Positions 36,449 through 45,786 are shown, counted from the first letter of the stretch. The stretch is 64,000 nucleotides of DNA from Marinovum sp. (GCA_022447495.1 JAKVBH010000011.1:132991-196990), one strand, 5' to 3'. Numbers and translations: made by a program. The notes: generated from the sequence alone by a model not told the origin.

Positions 36449-36937
36449 ATGGACGAAACATTGTCGGAAGAGACCAAACCAAAGAAGAAAAGTTCGATTT
36501 TGCCTTTGATTATCGGCCTCGTCATAGCCTTAGCTGGCGGCGGTAGCGGGTTCTTTGCCGTCTATTCGGGACTGATTCTCGGGCCATCGAAAGCTCCAAT
36601 TGACTCGCCTGTTGCAACAAAAGCCGACCCTATTACAGACATTGCGTTTGTCGAAGTGGAACCCCTAGTCATCTCAGTTGGCAACGCGACCGATCGCCAA
36701 CACCTCCGTTTCCGTTCACAACTCGAAGTCGCGTCGCAGTATCAAGGCGATGTTGAAATGTTACTACCGAGAGTAGTCGATGTTCTGAACAGCTACTTAC
36801 GCGCTCTGGAGTTGACTGACTTAGAAGACCCTTTGGCTCTCGTACGGCTTCGAGCCCAAATGCTGCGCCGAGTTCAATTGGTAACCGGTGAGGGCCGAGT
36901 TAACGATCTATTGATCATGGAATTTGTTCTCAATTAG
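36449..36937 (+). CDS. fliL: Flagellar basal body protein FliL
   Basis: An inner-membrane protein that surrounds the stator and tunes motor output. The 162-residue protein has a charged cytoplasmic N-terminus, one transmembrane helix (about 18-45, LPLIIGLVIALAGGGSGFF), and the periplasmic FliL domain (FVEVEPLVISVGN, HLRFRSQLEV, LLPRVVDVLNSYLRAL, LRAQMLRRVQLVTGEG, VNDLLIMEFVLN). It leads the rightward operon. The following gene starts 14 nt after its stop. Confidence 0.93.
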   Translation: MDETLSEETKPKKKSSILPLIIGLVIALAGGGSGFFAVYSGLILGPSKAPIDSPVATKADPITDIAFVEVEPLVISVGNATDRQHLRFRSQLEVASQYQGDVEMLLPRVVDVLNSYLRALELTDLEDPLALVRLRAQMLRRVQLVTGEGRVNDLLIMEFVLN

Positions 36938-36951
36938 GGAGTGGGAGCCTT

Positions 36952-37317
36952 ATGGACCTTATTGCTGACCTATTACTTGTGTCAGGTGCTATCGGAGCCG
37001 CATTCTATTGCGTTATCCTGTCGCGACGGTTGTCCCGATTTAATGACCTAGAAACAGGGATGGGGGGCGCCGTGGCTGTTCTCTCTGCTCAAGTAGACGA
37101 TTTGAAGAAAGCGCTGGCCAAAGCACAAACGAGCGCCAACGCTGACACCGAAAAGCTTGAGGTTTTGACACAACGTGCTGAGGGCGCGAGCAAACAACTC
37201 GAACTCATGATGGCATCGATGCATGACCTACCAGGGCCGGCGACGCAAAAACCAACCAAAGACGTTGAAACGCCTACCGGACCCATTTTCTCTCGCAGTG
37301 CGCGGAGGACAACTTGA
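36952..37317 (+). CDS. Small membrane coiled-coil protein of the flagellar operon
   Basis: The 121-residue product has one N-terminal transmembrane helix (about 4-23), a Ser/Arg-rich turn (SRRLSRFNDLETGMGGAV), a coiled coil of Ala/Lys/Glu (about 45-85) and a disordered tail. I do not recognise the family. The position between fliL and the motE-like gene, with 14-nt spacing and a one-base overlap with the next gene, indicates a flagellar role. Topology would place the coiled coil in the cytoplasm or periplasm; this cannot be decided here. Confidence 0.7.
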   Translation: MDLIADLLLVSGAIGAAFYCVILSRRLSRFNDLETGMGGAVAVLSAQVDDLKKALAKAQTSANADTEKLEVLTQRAEGASKQLELMMASMHDLPGPATQKPTKDVETPTGPIFSRSARRTT

Positions 37318-37895
37318 TGGTTAAATCCAAACACAAACTGCGCAAGAGAGGCCGCGGAACTCTAGCGACTATCGCTGGCCTTCTTGTTTTGTCTGCGTTG
37401 CTTCGAGTCGGGGACTATGTTGGGCACGCTGTCGCGCTCGAAGCTGAAACACCTCAGCACTCTGAGATGAGCGATCCTAAACAACCTTCTGACGTTCAGG
37501 CCGTTCTCAATGCTCTGCAAGCACGCGAAAATCGTGTAATAGAAAAAGAGCGCAAGCTCCGTCTGAGAATGGCCGCTTTGCGAGAAGCTGACCTGAAAAT
37601 CGCAAAACGGCTCGAAGAATTACGTGCAGCGGAACTGACACTTCGAGAAACCTTGGCATTGGCGGACAATGCGGCTGAGGCTGACATAGCCAAACTCACA
37701 AACGTTTATGAAAACATGAAGCCAAAGGAAGCCTCCCAGCTCTTTGAGACAATGGATCCGTCGTTCGCTGCCGGGTTCTTGGGGCGCATGAAACCTGCTG
37801 CAGCTGCTGGGATCATGGCCGGATTGTCTCCAGAGGTCGCTTATTCGATCTCGGTTGTCCTGGTAGGTAGAAACGCATCAGTGCCAACAGAATAG
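37317..37895 (+). CDS. MotE-like protein with MgtE-N type domain
   Basis: The 192-residue protein has an N-terminal hydrophobic helix (residues 14-34), a charged coiled coil (about 60-125) and a C-terminal MgtE-N-like helical repeat region (LTNVYENMKPKEASQLFETM, FAAGFLGRMKPAAAAGIMAGL). This is the layout of MotE in rhizobia, a periplasmic chaperone for stator assembly. ATG 37317 overlaps the previous stop (TGATG) and has GGAGG upstream. It is 90 nt before motA. The gene name is not given because rhizobial MotE homology is only suggested by architecture. Confidence 0.75.
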   Translation: MVKSKHKLRKRGRGTLATIAGLLVLSALLRVGDYVGHAVALEAETPQHSEMSDPKQPSDVQAVLNALQARENRVIEKERKLRLRMAALREADLKIAKRLEELRAAELTLRETLALADNAAEADIAKLTNVYENMKPKEASQLFETMDPSFAAGFLGRMKPAAAAGIMAGLSPEVAYSISVVLVGRNASVPTE

Positions 37896-37985
37896 AGCAC
37901 ATCCTAAGTCTGCCTGCTGAGGCAATACGCACCCTTTCTTAAGAATCATCTGAGACAAAGTACTTGGAGTAAGTGGGAGCGTAGC

Positions 37986-38855
37986 ATGATTGGCTTTGTT
38001 GGGATCGGTGTTGTATTCGTTATGGTATTTGGTGGGTACATGCTTGCCGGAGGAAAATTTGGTATCATCGTCAAGTCTCTGCCTTTTGAGATGATCATGA
38101 TTGGCGGCGCCGCGCTGGGTGCATTTCTAATTTCCAACGATATATCTGGTATTAAACACACAATTAAAGACATCGGGCGTGTGTTTAAAGGCCCGAAGTG
38201 GACTGCCAACGACTACCGAGATTTACTTTGCCTACTCTTCGAACTCATTCGAATGGCCAAGGCAAATCCTGTTGCAGTTGAAGAACACATCGAAGGGCCA
38301 ACAGAAAGCAGCATTTTTGGACGGTACCCAAAGATCCAACGCGATAAGGAAATAGTTTCGCTGATCTGCGATACCATGCGCTCCGCTTCGATGAACTATG
38401 ACGACCCGCACCAGGTCGAAGAAGTACTAGAGAAAAGGATCGAAGCATCAAACCACCACGCCCTGCACTCGAGTCACGCGCTTCAATCCATAGCTGATGG
38501 TTTGCCTGCTCTTGGCATCGTCGCAGCTGTTCTAGGCGTTATCAAAACCATGGGATCAATTGATCAACCTCCAGAAATCTTGGGAAAAATGATTGGTGGT
38601 GCTTTGGTCGGCACATTCCTTGGCGTTTTCCTTGCGTACGGTTTCTTTGGTCCTTTCGCAGCTCGCGTTAAAAACGTGGCTGAGGAAGATGCGCACTTTC
38701 CTCAGCTCATTAGGGAAGTTCTAATTGCTAACCTGCACAATCATCCAACCAACATTTGCATCGAAGTCGGTAGGCAGAATACGCCATCTCATTTCAGACC
38801 CGATTTCGATCAGCTCGAAGAGTCTATCAAGTCTTTGAAACAGGATGCCGCATGA
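37986..38855 (+). CDS. motA: Flagellar motor stator protein MotA
   Basis: Forms with MotB the proton-conducting stator. The 289-residue protein has four transmembrane helices (early pair about 2-22 and 34-51, later pair about 170-190 and 200-225) and a large cytoplasmic loop. Signatures are FEMIMIGGAALGAFLISN, HALQSIADGLPALGIVAAVLGVIKTM and MIGGALVGTFLGVFLAYGFFGP. motB is not beside it, unlike in enterobacteria. The next gene overlaps by 4 bp (ATGA), so the unknown exported protein is translationally coupled to MotA. Confidence 0.96.
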   Translation: MIGFVGIGVVFVMVFGGYMLAGGKFGIIVKSLPFEMIMIGGAALGAFLISNDISGIKHTIKDIGRVFKGPKWTANDYRDLLCLLFELIRMAKANPVAVEEHIEGPTESSIFGRYPKIQRDKEIVSLICDTMRSASMNYDDPHQVEEVLEKRIEASNHHALHSSHALQSIADGLPALGIVAAVLGVIKTMGSIDQPPEILGKMIGGALVGTFLGVFLAYGFFGPFAARVKNVAEEDAHFPQLIREVLIANLHNHPTNICIEVGRQNTPSHFRPDFDQLEESIKSLKQDAA

Positions 38856-41143
38856 AAATTTTTGCAACGCTGCCGATTTTGCTTATGGCAACAGCTGCTG
38901 TCGCTGAGATACCTGTCAGATCAGGTGAACATAAGTCCTTCACACGGTTGGTTTTGACTTTCCCCGAGCCAGTCGAATGGTCCATTTCGCAAACAGCTAA
39001 AAATGCGTCATTAGAAGTCGCCAATTCTAATATGACTTTCGATACGCGCTCAGTCTTTGACCGAGTTCCGCGTACGCGATTGTTAGAATTTTCTGAAAAC
39101 AAACCTGGAATACTATCGTTCGAACTCGCATGTAAATGTACCGTACGTGCGTTCAATTTTGAATCCTCATCCATCGTTATAGATATTAGTGACACACCCT
39201 TTTCACCTCCTGAAGAAGTACCCTCAGGCGAAGAGAAGGCGACGAAAAAAGGTTTGGCTAGTCTAGAAGACGAACGCGCCGCTGCGACCAGGGGCAATCT
39301 GCAAGCAGTCAATCCAACTGCAAGTCCACATACCGTAACAGCTACCCTCCAGTTGCCAACCTTTGGATTTGAGGGCACCAGTAGCTCCACCTTGCAGGAA
39401 ATGGGGCCAACTAACAGAATTTTGGCCGATGCCCGTGGCACGTTGCTAGCACAAGTCAGTCGAGCGACGGTTCAAGGATTGTTAAACCCGCCGTCGACGA
39501 GCTTTGGCCTAGAACCGCCAGCCGTAGACCCGTCGTACCAAGCTGAATATCGCGGTGAGGAAGACGAGCAATTGGTCAACGCACCTACCAATATCAATTT
39601 GCGAGCCAAATCTAGCTTTGACGACGCTATTCGCGACGTTTTTCAGTACACTAACATTGGTACCAGTCAAAAAAGATGCAGTCCGCAAAGATATTACGAC
39701 TTCAATGCGTGGGGAATTTCCGAGCCGTTCCAGCAAACTCTTGGCGTATTACGCAGACAGCTGTTTGGGGAGTTAGACAGAGTAAACGAAAGTGTAGCCA
39801 AACACCTAGCGCAGACATACCTTTTTTTTGGTTTCGGGGCTGAAGCTATTTCACACGTAGAATTAATCAGAGAGGAAGACGAGGAGTTATCAATAATCAA
39901 AGCAATCGGCGAAATATTCGAATTTGGGAAAACAGTTTCAATTAATCCATTTGCAAACCAATATGAATGTAAAAATGCAGCTGCTATGTGGTCGGTACTG
40001 TCAATAGAAGATCTTGACCCATTTATAGATTTAGATACAGATGCGATTCAGAGAGCATTTGTTGAACTTCCAAAACACGTTCGCGAGTACGTAGGACCAA
40101 AGCTCAGCTCCCGGCTACGTTTGGCTGGCAGGCAAAGTGCGGCACAGGGCATTATGCGAACGGTCGATAGAGGCGCTCTTGTGCCAAACCCACAGGCTGA
40201 ATTTGAAATGTCGGAACTTCAGGAAGACTCTGGGCAGGTTGAGAAAGCAGAAAAGTCTCTGGAAGCCGTTGTGAATTATAACTCTCCAGAAAGCCCGGAA
40301 GCATTAGTTAAACTAATTGACCGGCGAATTCAGGATGGCGTAGAGATCGAAGAAAGTCTTGCAAGCCTAGCCGCTTCCTACGCTTTTGAGTTACAAGGAA
40401 CTGATCTCGGTTTGCAACTCAAACGGGCGTATGTGCTTGCGCTTTCGGACTCCCGGCAATTCCCGGAGGCCATTGACGCGCTGCGTGCACTGTCCAGCGA
40501 ATTCAACAGTGAAGAACGGCGCATCACAAACAGTATTGTCGTTTCTAGAATCGCAAAAAAGGCCGGGGACTCAGTTTTCTTGACAGAACTATACTCAGTC
40601 CTTTCTGAGCAAGGTTTTTCGATAGATCACCGCACTGAGAATGCTGTTGCCCAACGTTTGATCGGCCTTGGTTTGCTCAAACTTGCCGCGCAAATGCTTA
40701 GCGACAGTAGTACAGGAGAAGCAGGACGCACGAGACGGATCCTAAGAGCCGAACTGGCAATCGCAAATGATGAACCACGCGAAGCGCTTAGTCAGATGAT
40801 CGGACTATCAGGCGACGACGTAGATAGAATGCGCGCTCGGGCTTTTGAGGCATCCGGCGAACTGGCAAGGGCGCAAGAGCTATATCACCAATTGGGGGAA
40901 AGCGATTCTTCCGTTGATATGGCGTTCCTTGCTGGCGACTGGACAACCGTTGCCCAATCTGAACGCTCTGCTTTAGCACAAACGGCAGTCAGTAATTTGG
41001 CGGAAGATACAATAGATTTCGAAGAGCCAAGCCTATCGGCAAGTGAAATGGCTCTAGAAAGAAGTGTCGCAACAGAGATAGTAATTTCCAATTTGCTGAG
41101 AGAGTTCGAGTTCGAATCTGCATTGGATGCCGCCGATCAATAA
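38852..41143 (+). CDS. Exported AMIN/TPR-like protein of the flagellar operon, function unknown
   Basis: The 763-residue protein has a signal peptide (MKIFATLPILLMATAAVAE). An AMIN-like beta region (about 25-115; HKSFTRLVLTFPEPVEW ... SSSIVIDISD) follows, then a low-complexity linker (about 120-260). The long helical part resembles degenerate TPR/Sel1-type repeats (EMSELQEDSGQVEKAEKSLE, RALSSEF, MRARAFEASGELARAQELYH). Paired cysteines occur in CKC and elsewhere. I do not recognise a named family. Coupling to motA and the 53-nt gap to flhA argue for a periplasmic motor or stator-associated role, perhaps analogous to rhizobial MotC; this is inference. The DNA here is clearly AT-richer than the flanks. 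Confidence 0.8.
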   Translation: MKIFATLPILLMATAAVAEIPVRSGEHKSFTRLVLTFPEPVEWSISQTAKNASLEVANSNMTFDTRSVFDRVPRTRLLEFSENKPGILSFELACKCTVRAFNFESSSIVIDISDTPFSPPEEVPSGEEKATKKGLASLEDERAAATRGNLQAVNPTASPHTVTATLQLPTFGFEGTSSSTLQEMGPTNRILADARGTLLAQVSRATVQGLLNPPSTSFGLEPPAVDPSYQAEYRGEEDEQLVNAPTNINLRAKSSFDDAIRDVFQYTNIGTSQKRCSPQRYYDFNAWGISEPFQQTLGVLRRQLFGELDRVNESVAKHLAQTYLFFGFGAEAISHVELIREEDEELSIIKAIGEIFEFGKTVSINPFANQYECKNAAAMWSVLSIEDLDPFIDLDTDAIQRAFVELPKHVREYVGPKLSSRLRLAGRQSAAQGIMRTVDRGALVPNPQAEFEMSELQEDSGQVEKAEKSLEAVVNYNSPESPEALVKLIDRRIQDGVEIEESLASLAASYAFELQGTDLGLQLKRAYVLALSDSRQFPEAIDALRALSSEFNSEERRITNSIVVSRIAKKAGDSVFLTELYSVLSEQGFSIDHRTENAVAQRLIGLGLLKLAAQMLSDSSTGEAGRTRRILRAELAIANDEPREALSQMIGLSGDDVDRMRARAFEASGELARAQELYHQLGESDSSVDMAFLAGDWTTVAQSERSALAQTAVSNLAEDTIDFEEPSLSASEMALERSVATEIVISNLLREFEFESALDAADQ

Positions 41144-41196
41144 CCTAATATTTTATCTGCAATGTGCGCACTGATATAATGGGAGGGCGAGCCAGA

Positions 41197-43272
41197 ATGG
41201 CAAAAAGTCTCGATATAAAGAGTATTTTCCAACCCACTGTTTTTTTGGCGGTTGCCCTTCTGGTAATAATAATCATGATGGTCCTCCCAGTGCCTGCATG
41301 GATGCTTGATGTGGGATTGGCAATCTCCTTTGCTCTTGCAGTTCTTATATTTACAACAACACTATTTATCGAAAAGCCATTAGAATTCAGCGCGTTCCCC
41401 ACGATCCTTGTCGCAGCTTTGGTTCTTCGTCTTTCACTTAACGTGTCATCCACTAAACTCATAATAGGTGATGGTCACACCGGAACAGATGCTGCGGGGG
41501 GCGTCATTGAAGGTTTCGCAAACTTCGTAATGGGGGGAAATGTCTTTCTTGGTGTCGTTATCTTCTGTGTACTGCTTATTGTGAACTTTGTAGTGATTAC
41601 CAAGGGCGCAACTCGCATGGCAGAAGTCGGCGCTAGGTTTGCACTTGATGGTATGCCAGGAAAACAATTGGCAATTGATGCTGACGTATCAGCTGGCGCG
41701 ATAACACATGAAGAAGCGAAAGTTCGCCGGGATCTCGAGCAACAGGAAACAACATTTTTTGGTTCGTTGGATGGCGCTTCAAAATTTGTAAAAGGCGATG
41801 CAATTGCGGGTTTATTGATTACCCTCTTGAACCTGGTTGTTGGCTTGATCATGGGAACGATTGTGCATGGAATGCCCTTGGGTTTAGCATTTGAAACATA
41901 CGCTATTTTGACTGTCGGTGACGGTTTGGTTACCCAGATTCCCGCAGTAATCATTTCAATTGCATCTGCCCTTTTATTGGCTAGAGGTGGTGCAGATATT
42001 GCTGTTGCTGGGCAACTTTCAAGATACCCAGGCGCTATTGCGACCGTGTCCGTTTTGATGGCAATATTTGCGCTTGTCCCAGGATTGCCATTCGTCCCTT
42101 TCATGTTGGGCGCCATTGGGTTGGGCGCCCTATCGTACACCTTGTACAAGCAAAAAGCGACAGATACGACCACCTCAGAGACCCCGGAAGATGCAATTGC
42201 CCCTTTTGAGAAACCAATTGGCGATATTCTGGACCTAGATGATATCCACGTTGTGTTTTCTAGTGACCTAGTTTCATTGGTTTTGGATCCAGGCACAGGA
42301 CTTGATGGCCGAATAAACAATATGCGCAATCATATTGCTTCACGCTTCGGCTTGATCATGCCTGAGATCAGGCTCACAGACGACATGTCGCTGACGCCAG
42401 GGACTTATATCATTCGGGTCTTTGGGGTGGAAAAGATCCGTGCCCAACTCAATGCTGATATGGTGTTGGCGCTTGTGGGAGATGGCTCTCATCAGTTGCC
42501 GCTGGGAGACGACGTGAACGAACCTGTATACGGTGCGCCAGCCCGCTGGATCAAACCAGAGCATCAGGATGCATTGTCGCTGGAAGGTGTCACAATCGTC
42601 ACCCCAACCGAAGTCCTGGCGACCCATCTTTTAGAGGTCATTAAGCGCAACTTCGGACGTTTGTTAACCATGAAGTCATTGCGCCGATTGTTGGATGAAA
42701 TGATCAAATTGTCCGATCCAGCTCGCGCAGAAGCAAATCGCAAATTCCTGGATGAGATGATCCCAGATCGAGTCCCGATTGATTTGCTGCACTCCGTTAT
42801 GCGTCTACTTCTGGACGAACAAGTTTCAATTCGCAATGTACCGTTGATTTTAGAATCAATTGCTGAAGTTAGACATCTCGCGGCGCAACCCGACGCCGTA
42901 TGCGAACATGTCCGCCAGAAGATGGGCTTCCAGATTGTCTCAGAATTGCAACGCGAAGACGGCACAATTCCGTTGATACAATTTGCCCCTGAATGGGAAG
43001 AAACATTTAATACTTACCAAGTCGAGCCCGACCGAGGTGGTTTGGACGTAGCATTGCCCCCCGACGTATTTAACCGGCTCTCGGACGTTGCTTCGGAAAA
43101 GGCTACCGAGGTGAGCGATCGCGGCGTGCACGCTGCTTTCGTGACATCTGCTCGCAGAAGGCGGTTCCTCAGGACGGTTCTGTCAGCGAAAGGTTTGGCC
43201 AACCCGGTTTTGTCCTTTGAAGAGATCGGCTTCGATGCTCAGCCAGCTTTGGTAGGTATTGTTGACGCATGA
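41197..43272 (+). CDS. flhA: Flagellar export gate protein FlhA
   Basis: Forms the nonameric export channel ring, with about eight transmembrane helices (residues 15-320) and a large cytoplasmic domain. The 691-residue protein shows LSLNVSSTKLIIGDGHTG, the conserved FHIPEP-type loop region (NFVVITKGATRMAEVGARFALDGMPGKQLAIDAD), AGAITHEEAKVRRDLEQQ and GASKFVKGDAIAGLLITLLN. ATG 41197 follows GGGAGGG by 9 nt and is preferred to GTG 41164. Its stop overlaps fliR by 4 bp. Confidence 0.96.
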   Translation: MAKSLDIKSIFQPTVFLAVALLVIIIMMVLPVPAWMLDVGLAISFALAVLIFTTTLFIEKPLEFSAFPTILVAALVLRLSLNVSSTKLIIGDGHTGTDAAGGVIEGFANFVMGGNVFLGVVIFCVLLIVNFVVITKGATRMAEVGARFALDGMPGKQLAIDADVSAGAITHEEAKVRRDLEQQETTFFGSLDGASKFVKGDAIAGLLITLLNLVVGLIMGTIVHGMPLGLAFETYAILTVGDGLVTQIPAVIISIASALLLARGGADIAVAGQLSRYPGAIATVSVLMAIFALVPGLPFVPFMLGAIGLGALSYTLYKQKATDTTTSETPEDAIAPFEKPIGDILDLDDIHVVFSSDLVSLVLDPGTGLDGRINNMRNHIASRFGLIMPEIRLTDDMSLTPGTYIIRVFGVEKIRAQLNADMVLALVGDGSHQLPLGDDVNEPVYGAPARWIKPEHQDALSLEGVTIVTPTEVLATHLLEVIKRNFGRLLTMKSLRRLLDEMIKLSDPARAEANRKFLDEMIPDRVPIDLLHSVMRLLLDEQVSIRNVPLILESIAEVRHLAAQPDAVCEHVRQKMGFQIVSELQREDGTIPLIQFAPEWEETFNTYQVEPDRGGLDVALPPDVFNRLSDVASEKATEVSDRGVHAAFVTSARRRRFLRTVLSAKGLANPVLSFEEIGFDAQPALVGIVDA

Positions 43273-44030
43273 CGGCATTGTTTGATCTCATGGAACACCA
43301 CATAGTTGCGTTCTTTGCGGTTTTCTTTCGTGTTGGTGCATTCGTCGGTCTTTTACCGGGATTTGGCGAGGCGACGGTGTCAGTTCGGGTCAAACTGGGC
43401 CTCGCGGCTGCGTTTACAATGGCACTTTTTCCAATGGTTCTGTTCCAAGGTCTTGTGATTGGCTCTATTCAGCAATTGGCCGTATTGATCGCGACGGAAA
43501 CATTGGCGGGTATCTTACTTGGGATCGGTCTGCGCCTACTCATGTTGGGCTTACAGACGGCAGGTACGATCGCGGCGCAATCGACGTCACTGTCGCAAGC
43601 CTTTGGCAATGCTGGAGTTGAACCAATGCCTGCCATTGGCCACGTGTTGCTAGTGAGCGGGCTTGCCCTTCTGATGATGACGGGTCTTCATATCAAAGCA
43701 GCTCAACTTTTTGTTTTAAGCTACGAGATTTTTCCTCTTGGCCGCGGCATTGGCGGGGGAGATGTAGCAGACTGGGGCGTTGCGCAAGTCGCGCACGTAT
43801 TCCAGCTCGCCTTCTTACTGTCTGTGCCATTCGTCGCGCTTTCGATGCTCTACAATCTGGCCTTGGGCGTCATAAACAAGGCAATGCCGCAACTGATGGT
43901 GGCATTTGTTGGCGCCCCTGCGATTACGCTGGGCGGCCTTTTTGTTCTGTTCGCGTCCGCTCCGCTCATGCTCGAAGTGTGGAAAGCCGCAATTGATAGC
44001 TACTTCGTCAACCCACTCGGAGTGCAATGA
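43269..44030 (+). CDS. fliR: Flagellar export gate protein FliR
   Basis: An inner-membrane core of the export gate with FliP and FliQ. The 253-residue protein has about six hydrophobic helices and family segments: FFRVGAFVGLLPGFGEATVSVRVKLGLAAAF, ETLAGILLGIGLRLLMLGLQTAGTIAAQSTSLSQAF and LAFLLSVPFVALSMLYNLALGVINKAMPQL. It overlaps flhA and flhB at both ends (4 bp each), giving a tightly coupled flhA-fliR-flhB set. The usual neighbour fliQ is missing here. Confidence 0.95.
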   Translation: MTALFDLMEHHIVAFFAVFFRVGAFVGLLPGFGEATVSVRVKLGLAAAFTMALFPMVLFQGLVIGSIQQLAVLIATETLAGILLGIGLRLLMLGLQTAGTIAAQSTSLSQAFGNAGVEPMPAIGHVLLVSGLALLMMTGLHIKAAQLFVLSYEIFPLGRGIGGGDVADWGVAQVAHVFQLAFLLSVPFVALSMLYNLALGVINKAMPQLMVAFVGAPAITLGGLFVLFASAPLMLEVWKAAIDSYFVNPLGVQ

Positions 44031-45118
44031 TGGCGGACGATAGCGACGCATCAGATAAGTCATTTGAAGCCTCACAAAAAAAGCTGGATGACGCTCGACG
44101 CAAGGGGGATTTCCCACGCTCCAGCGATCTCAATGCAACGGCAATGTACTTGGGATTCATAATCACGGGTCTCGCGGTTGGCGGCGATAGTCTTCTGCGC
44201 GTCGGAGAAGCGCTGTCCGCCTTTTTATCTATGGCTGACCCAATGGCGACACGCGTTTTTGCTGGTGCTGCTAGGCCCGTGATTGGCCTGGTCATCGAAG
44301 AAATCGTCAAGGGGCTTTTGCCGTTTGTGATTGTACCTTTCGCCCTTGTAGCTCTCAGCGTTACGGGACAGCGCGGATGGGTCTTTGCGCTCAACAAATT
44401 GGAACCGAAGCTTTCGCGGATTTCTGTCGTTGAAAATGCAAAGAACAAGTTTGGGGCACGGGGCCTTTTTGAGTTCGCCAAGAGCACGCTAAAGCTTGGC
44501 CTCTTTTCTTGGCTATTGTTTACGTATCTCACGTTCAGGTTCGATGCCTTGATATTGGCCATCCATGGATCTGTACAAGGGTCGATTGTACAGCTTTTGA
44601 ACTACTGCATCGAATTTTTGGCAATCGTCTTTGCACTTTCCATTGTGATTTCAGCCATAGACTACGGTTGGCAGCAATTTGATCACCTCCGGAAACAACG
44701 CATGTCCCAAAAGGAATTGAGGGACGAAATGAAGGAGGCTGAGGGCGATCCGTACCTGAAACAAGCGCGCCGGAGCAAAGCTGAACAGATCGCAATGAAC
44801 GCGATGTTGGCCGATGTGCCGGACGCGGACGTAATTATCGTTAACCCGACGCACTATGCAGTGGCCCTTAAATGGTCGCGTATGCCGGGGTCCGCACCAG
44901 AATGTTTGGCCAAAGGCGTGGACGAAATTGCAATGCGAATTCGTGAAATCGCAAGCGAGCACAACGTTCCAATCCACTCCGATCCACCCACCGCTCGGGC
45001 GCTCTTCGCGGCAATTGAAATTGGTCAGGAAGTTGAACCTGATCATTACCAAGCCGTGGCGGCCGCGATCCGGTTCTCTGATGCGATGCGAGCCAAAGCG
45101 AAGGGCCGTGTGACATGA
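44027..45118 (+). CDS. flhB: Flagellar export switch protein FlhB
   Basis: The 363-residue protein has four transmembrane helices (between about 30 and 215) and a cytoplasmic C-terminal domain. This carries the self-cleavage motif NPTH (in DVIIVNPTHYAVALKW), which switches export specificity from hook to filament. Further signatures are KLDDARRKGDFPRSSDL, MSQKELRDEMKEAEGDPYLK and GSAPECLAKGVDEIAMRIREIA. Two adjacent ATGs (44027 and 44030) are possible starts; the second is better spaced from GGAG. The protein ends with a 4-bp overlap into the next gene. Confidence 0.96.
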   Translation: MMADDSDASDKSFEASQKKLDDARRKGDFPRSSDLNATAMYLGFIITGLAVGGDSLLRVGEALSAFLSMADPMATRVFAGAARPVIGLVIEEIVKGLLPFVIVPFALVALSVTGQRGWVFALNKLEPKLSRISVVENAKNKFGARGLFEFAKSTLKLGLFSWLLFTYLTFRFDALILAIHGSVQGSIVQLLNYCIEFLAIVFALSIVISAIDYGWQQFDHLRKQRMSQKELRDEMKEAEGDPYLKQARRSKAEQIAMNAMLADVPDADVIIVNPTHYAVALKWSRMPGSAPECLAKGVDEIAMRIREIASEHNVPIHSDPPTARALFAAIEIGQEVEPDHYQAVAAAIRFSDAMRAKAKGRVT

Positions 45119-45534
45119 CCGAAAACGAGCTAAGCCAACTTCACGAAATTTCGTCAGTTGCATTCAACCACGCACAGTCGATCATGGGGCAGATCAAAAA
45201 CCGCGAGAAGATCATCCGGGACCGGATAACGGAGATTGACCGACAATTCTACGACGCAACGCATCAACCTGCCACAGACCTCCACAAGATGCAGCAGTTG
45301 GGTGCTCAGGTCCTTTGGGCCGATTGGATGCGCCAGAAAAAGACCCGTCTCAATCGAGATCTCGCGCAGGTATTGGTTGAGAAAACAGAACAAGAGGCCA
45401 AGTTGCGCGTTGCCCTTGGGAAACGTGAAGCACTGTGGACTTTGCTGGCGGAGGAACGGCTTCGCAATCGGTCCAAAAACGAGGCTTCGGATCTTGAGAG
45501 AATCTTGGCGCTGAGCATGATTGCAGAGAATTGA
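45115..45534 (+). CDS. Coiled-coil protein, possibly FliJ-like
   Basis: The 139-residue product is almost entirely helical and charged, with heptad-like Leu/Ala spacing (residues 5-60 and 70-125) and no signal or membrane segment. Size, coiled coil and place at the end of the flhA-fliR-flhB operon fit a FliJ-type export chaperone, but sequence identity is too weak to name it. It overlaps flhB by 4 bp. It is the last gene of the flagellar operon, facing the puf operon. Confidence 0.65.
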   Translation: MTENELSQLHEISSVAFNHAQSIMGQIKNREKIIRDRITEIDRQFYDATHQPATDLHKMQQLGAQVLWADWMRQKKTRLNRDLAQVLVEKTEQEAKLRVALGKREALWTLLAEERLRNRSKNEASDLERILALSMIAEN

Positions 45535-45750
45535 GGCTCTCAAGGCTGGGGTTCATGGCTCATGACCTAGAGAGCTGGTATGCAAGATACTCAATCCCGC
45601 AGTTTGATGGGGTGATGCTCTACTTGGAATAGAATTAGGCCCTATCGGGCTGTTTGGTCACGTCAGCGCCGCAACCACGTCGCTGTCGGCGCATCAATGC
45701 AGCGAAGACCAGCAATCGAAGATTTTTCGCCAAATTGCGTCAGTTTATGA
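45535..45750. other. Convergent gap between flagellar and puf operons
   Basis: No gene is recognised. A small hairpin (GCCC-TATC-GGGC followed by TGTTT, 45639-45655) could be a weak terminator for the flagellar operon on the plus strand. Confidence 0.4.
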
Positions 45751-45786
45751 CAAAAGGCGGTGCACCGAGACCCCCGGTGCACCGCC
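45751..45786 (-). terminator. Intrinsic terminator of the puf operon
   Basis: On the minus strand GGCGGTGCACC and GGTGCACCGCC form a perfect 11-bp stem with a 9-nt loop, followed by TTTTG. It lies about 120 nt beyond the pufX stop and should end the crtEF-bchCXYZ-puf transcript. Confidence 0.9.

Noticed and set aside
37896-37985. Possible second CtrA box upstream of motA
   Set aside because: Only a single TTAA half site is present without a partner at the proper spacing.
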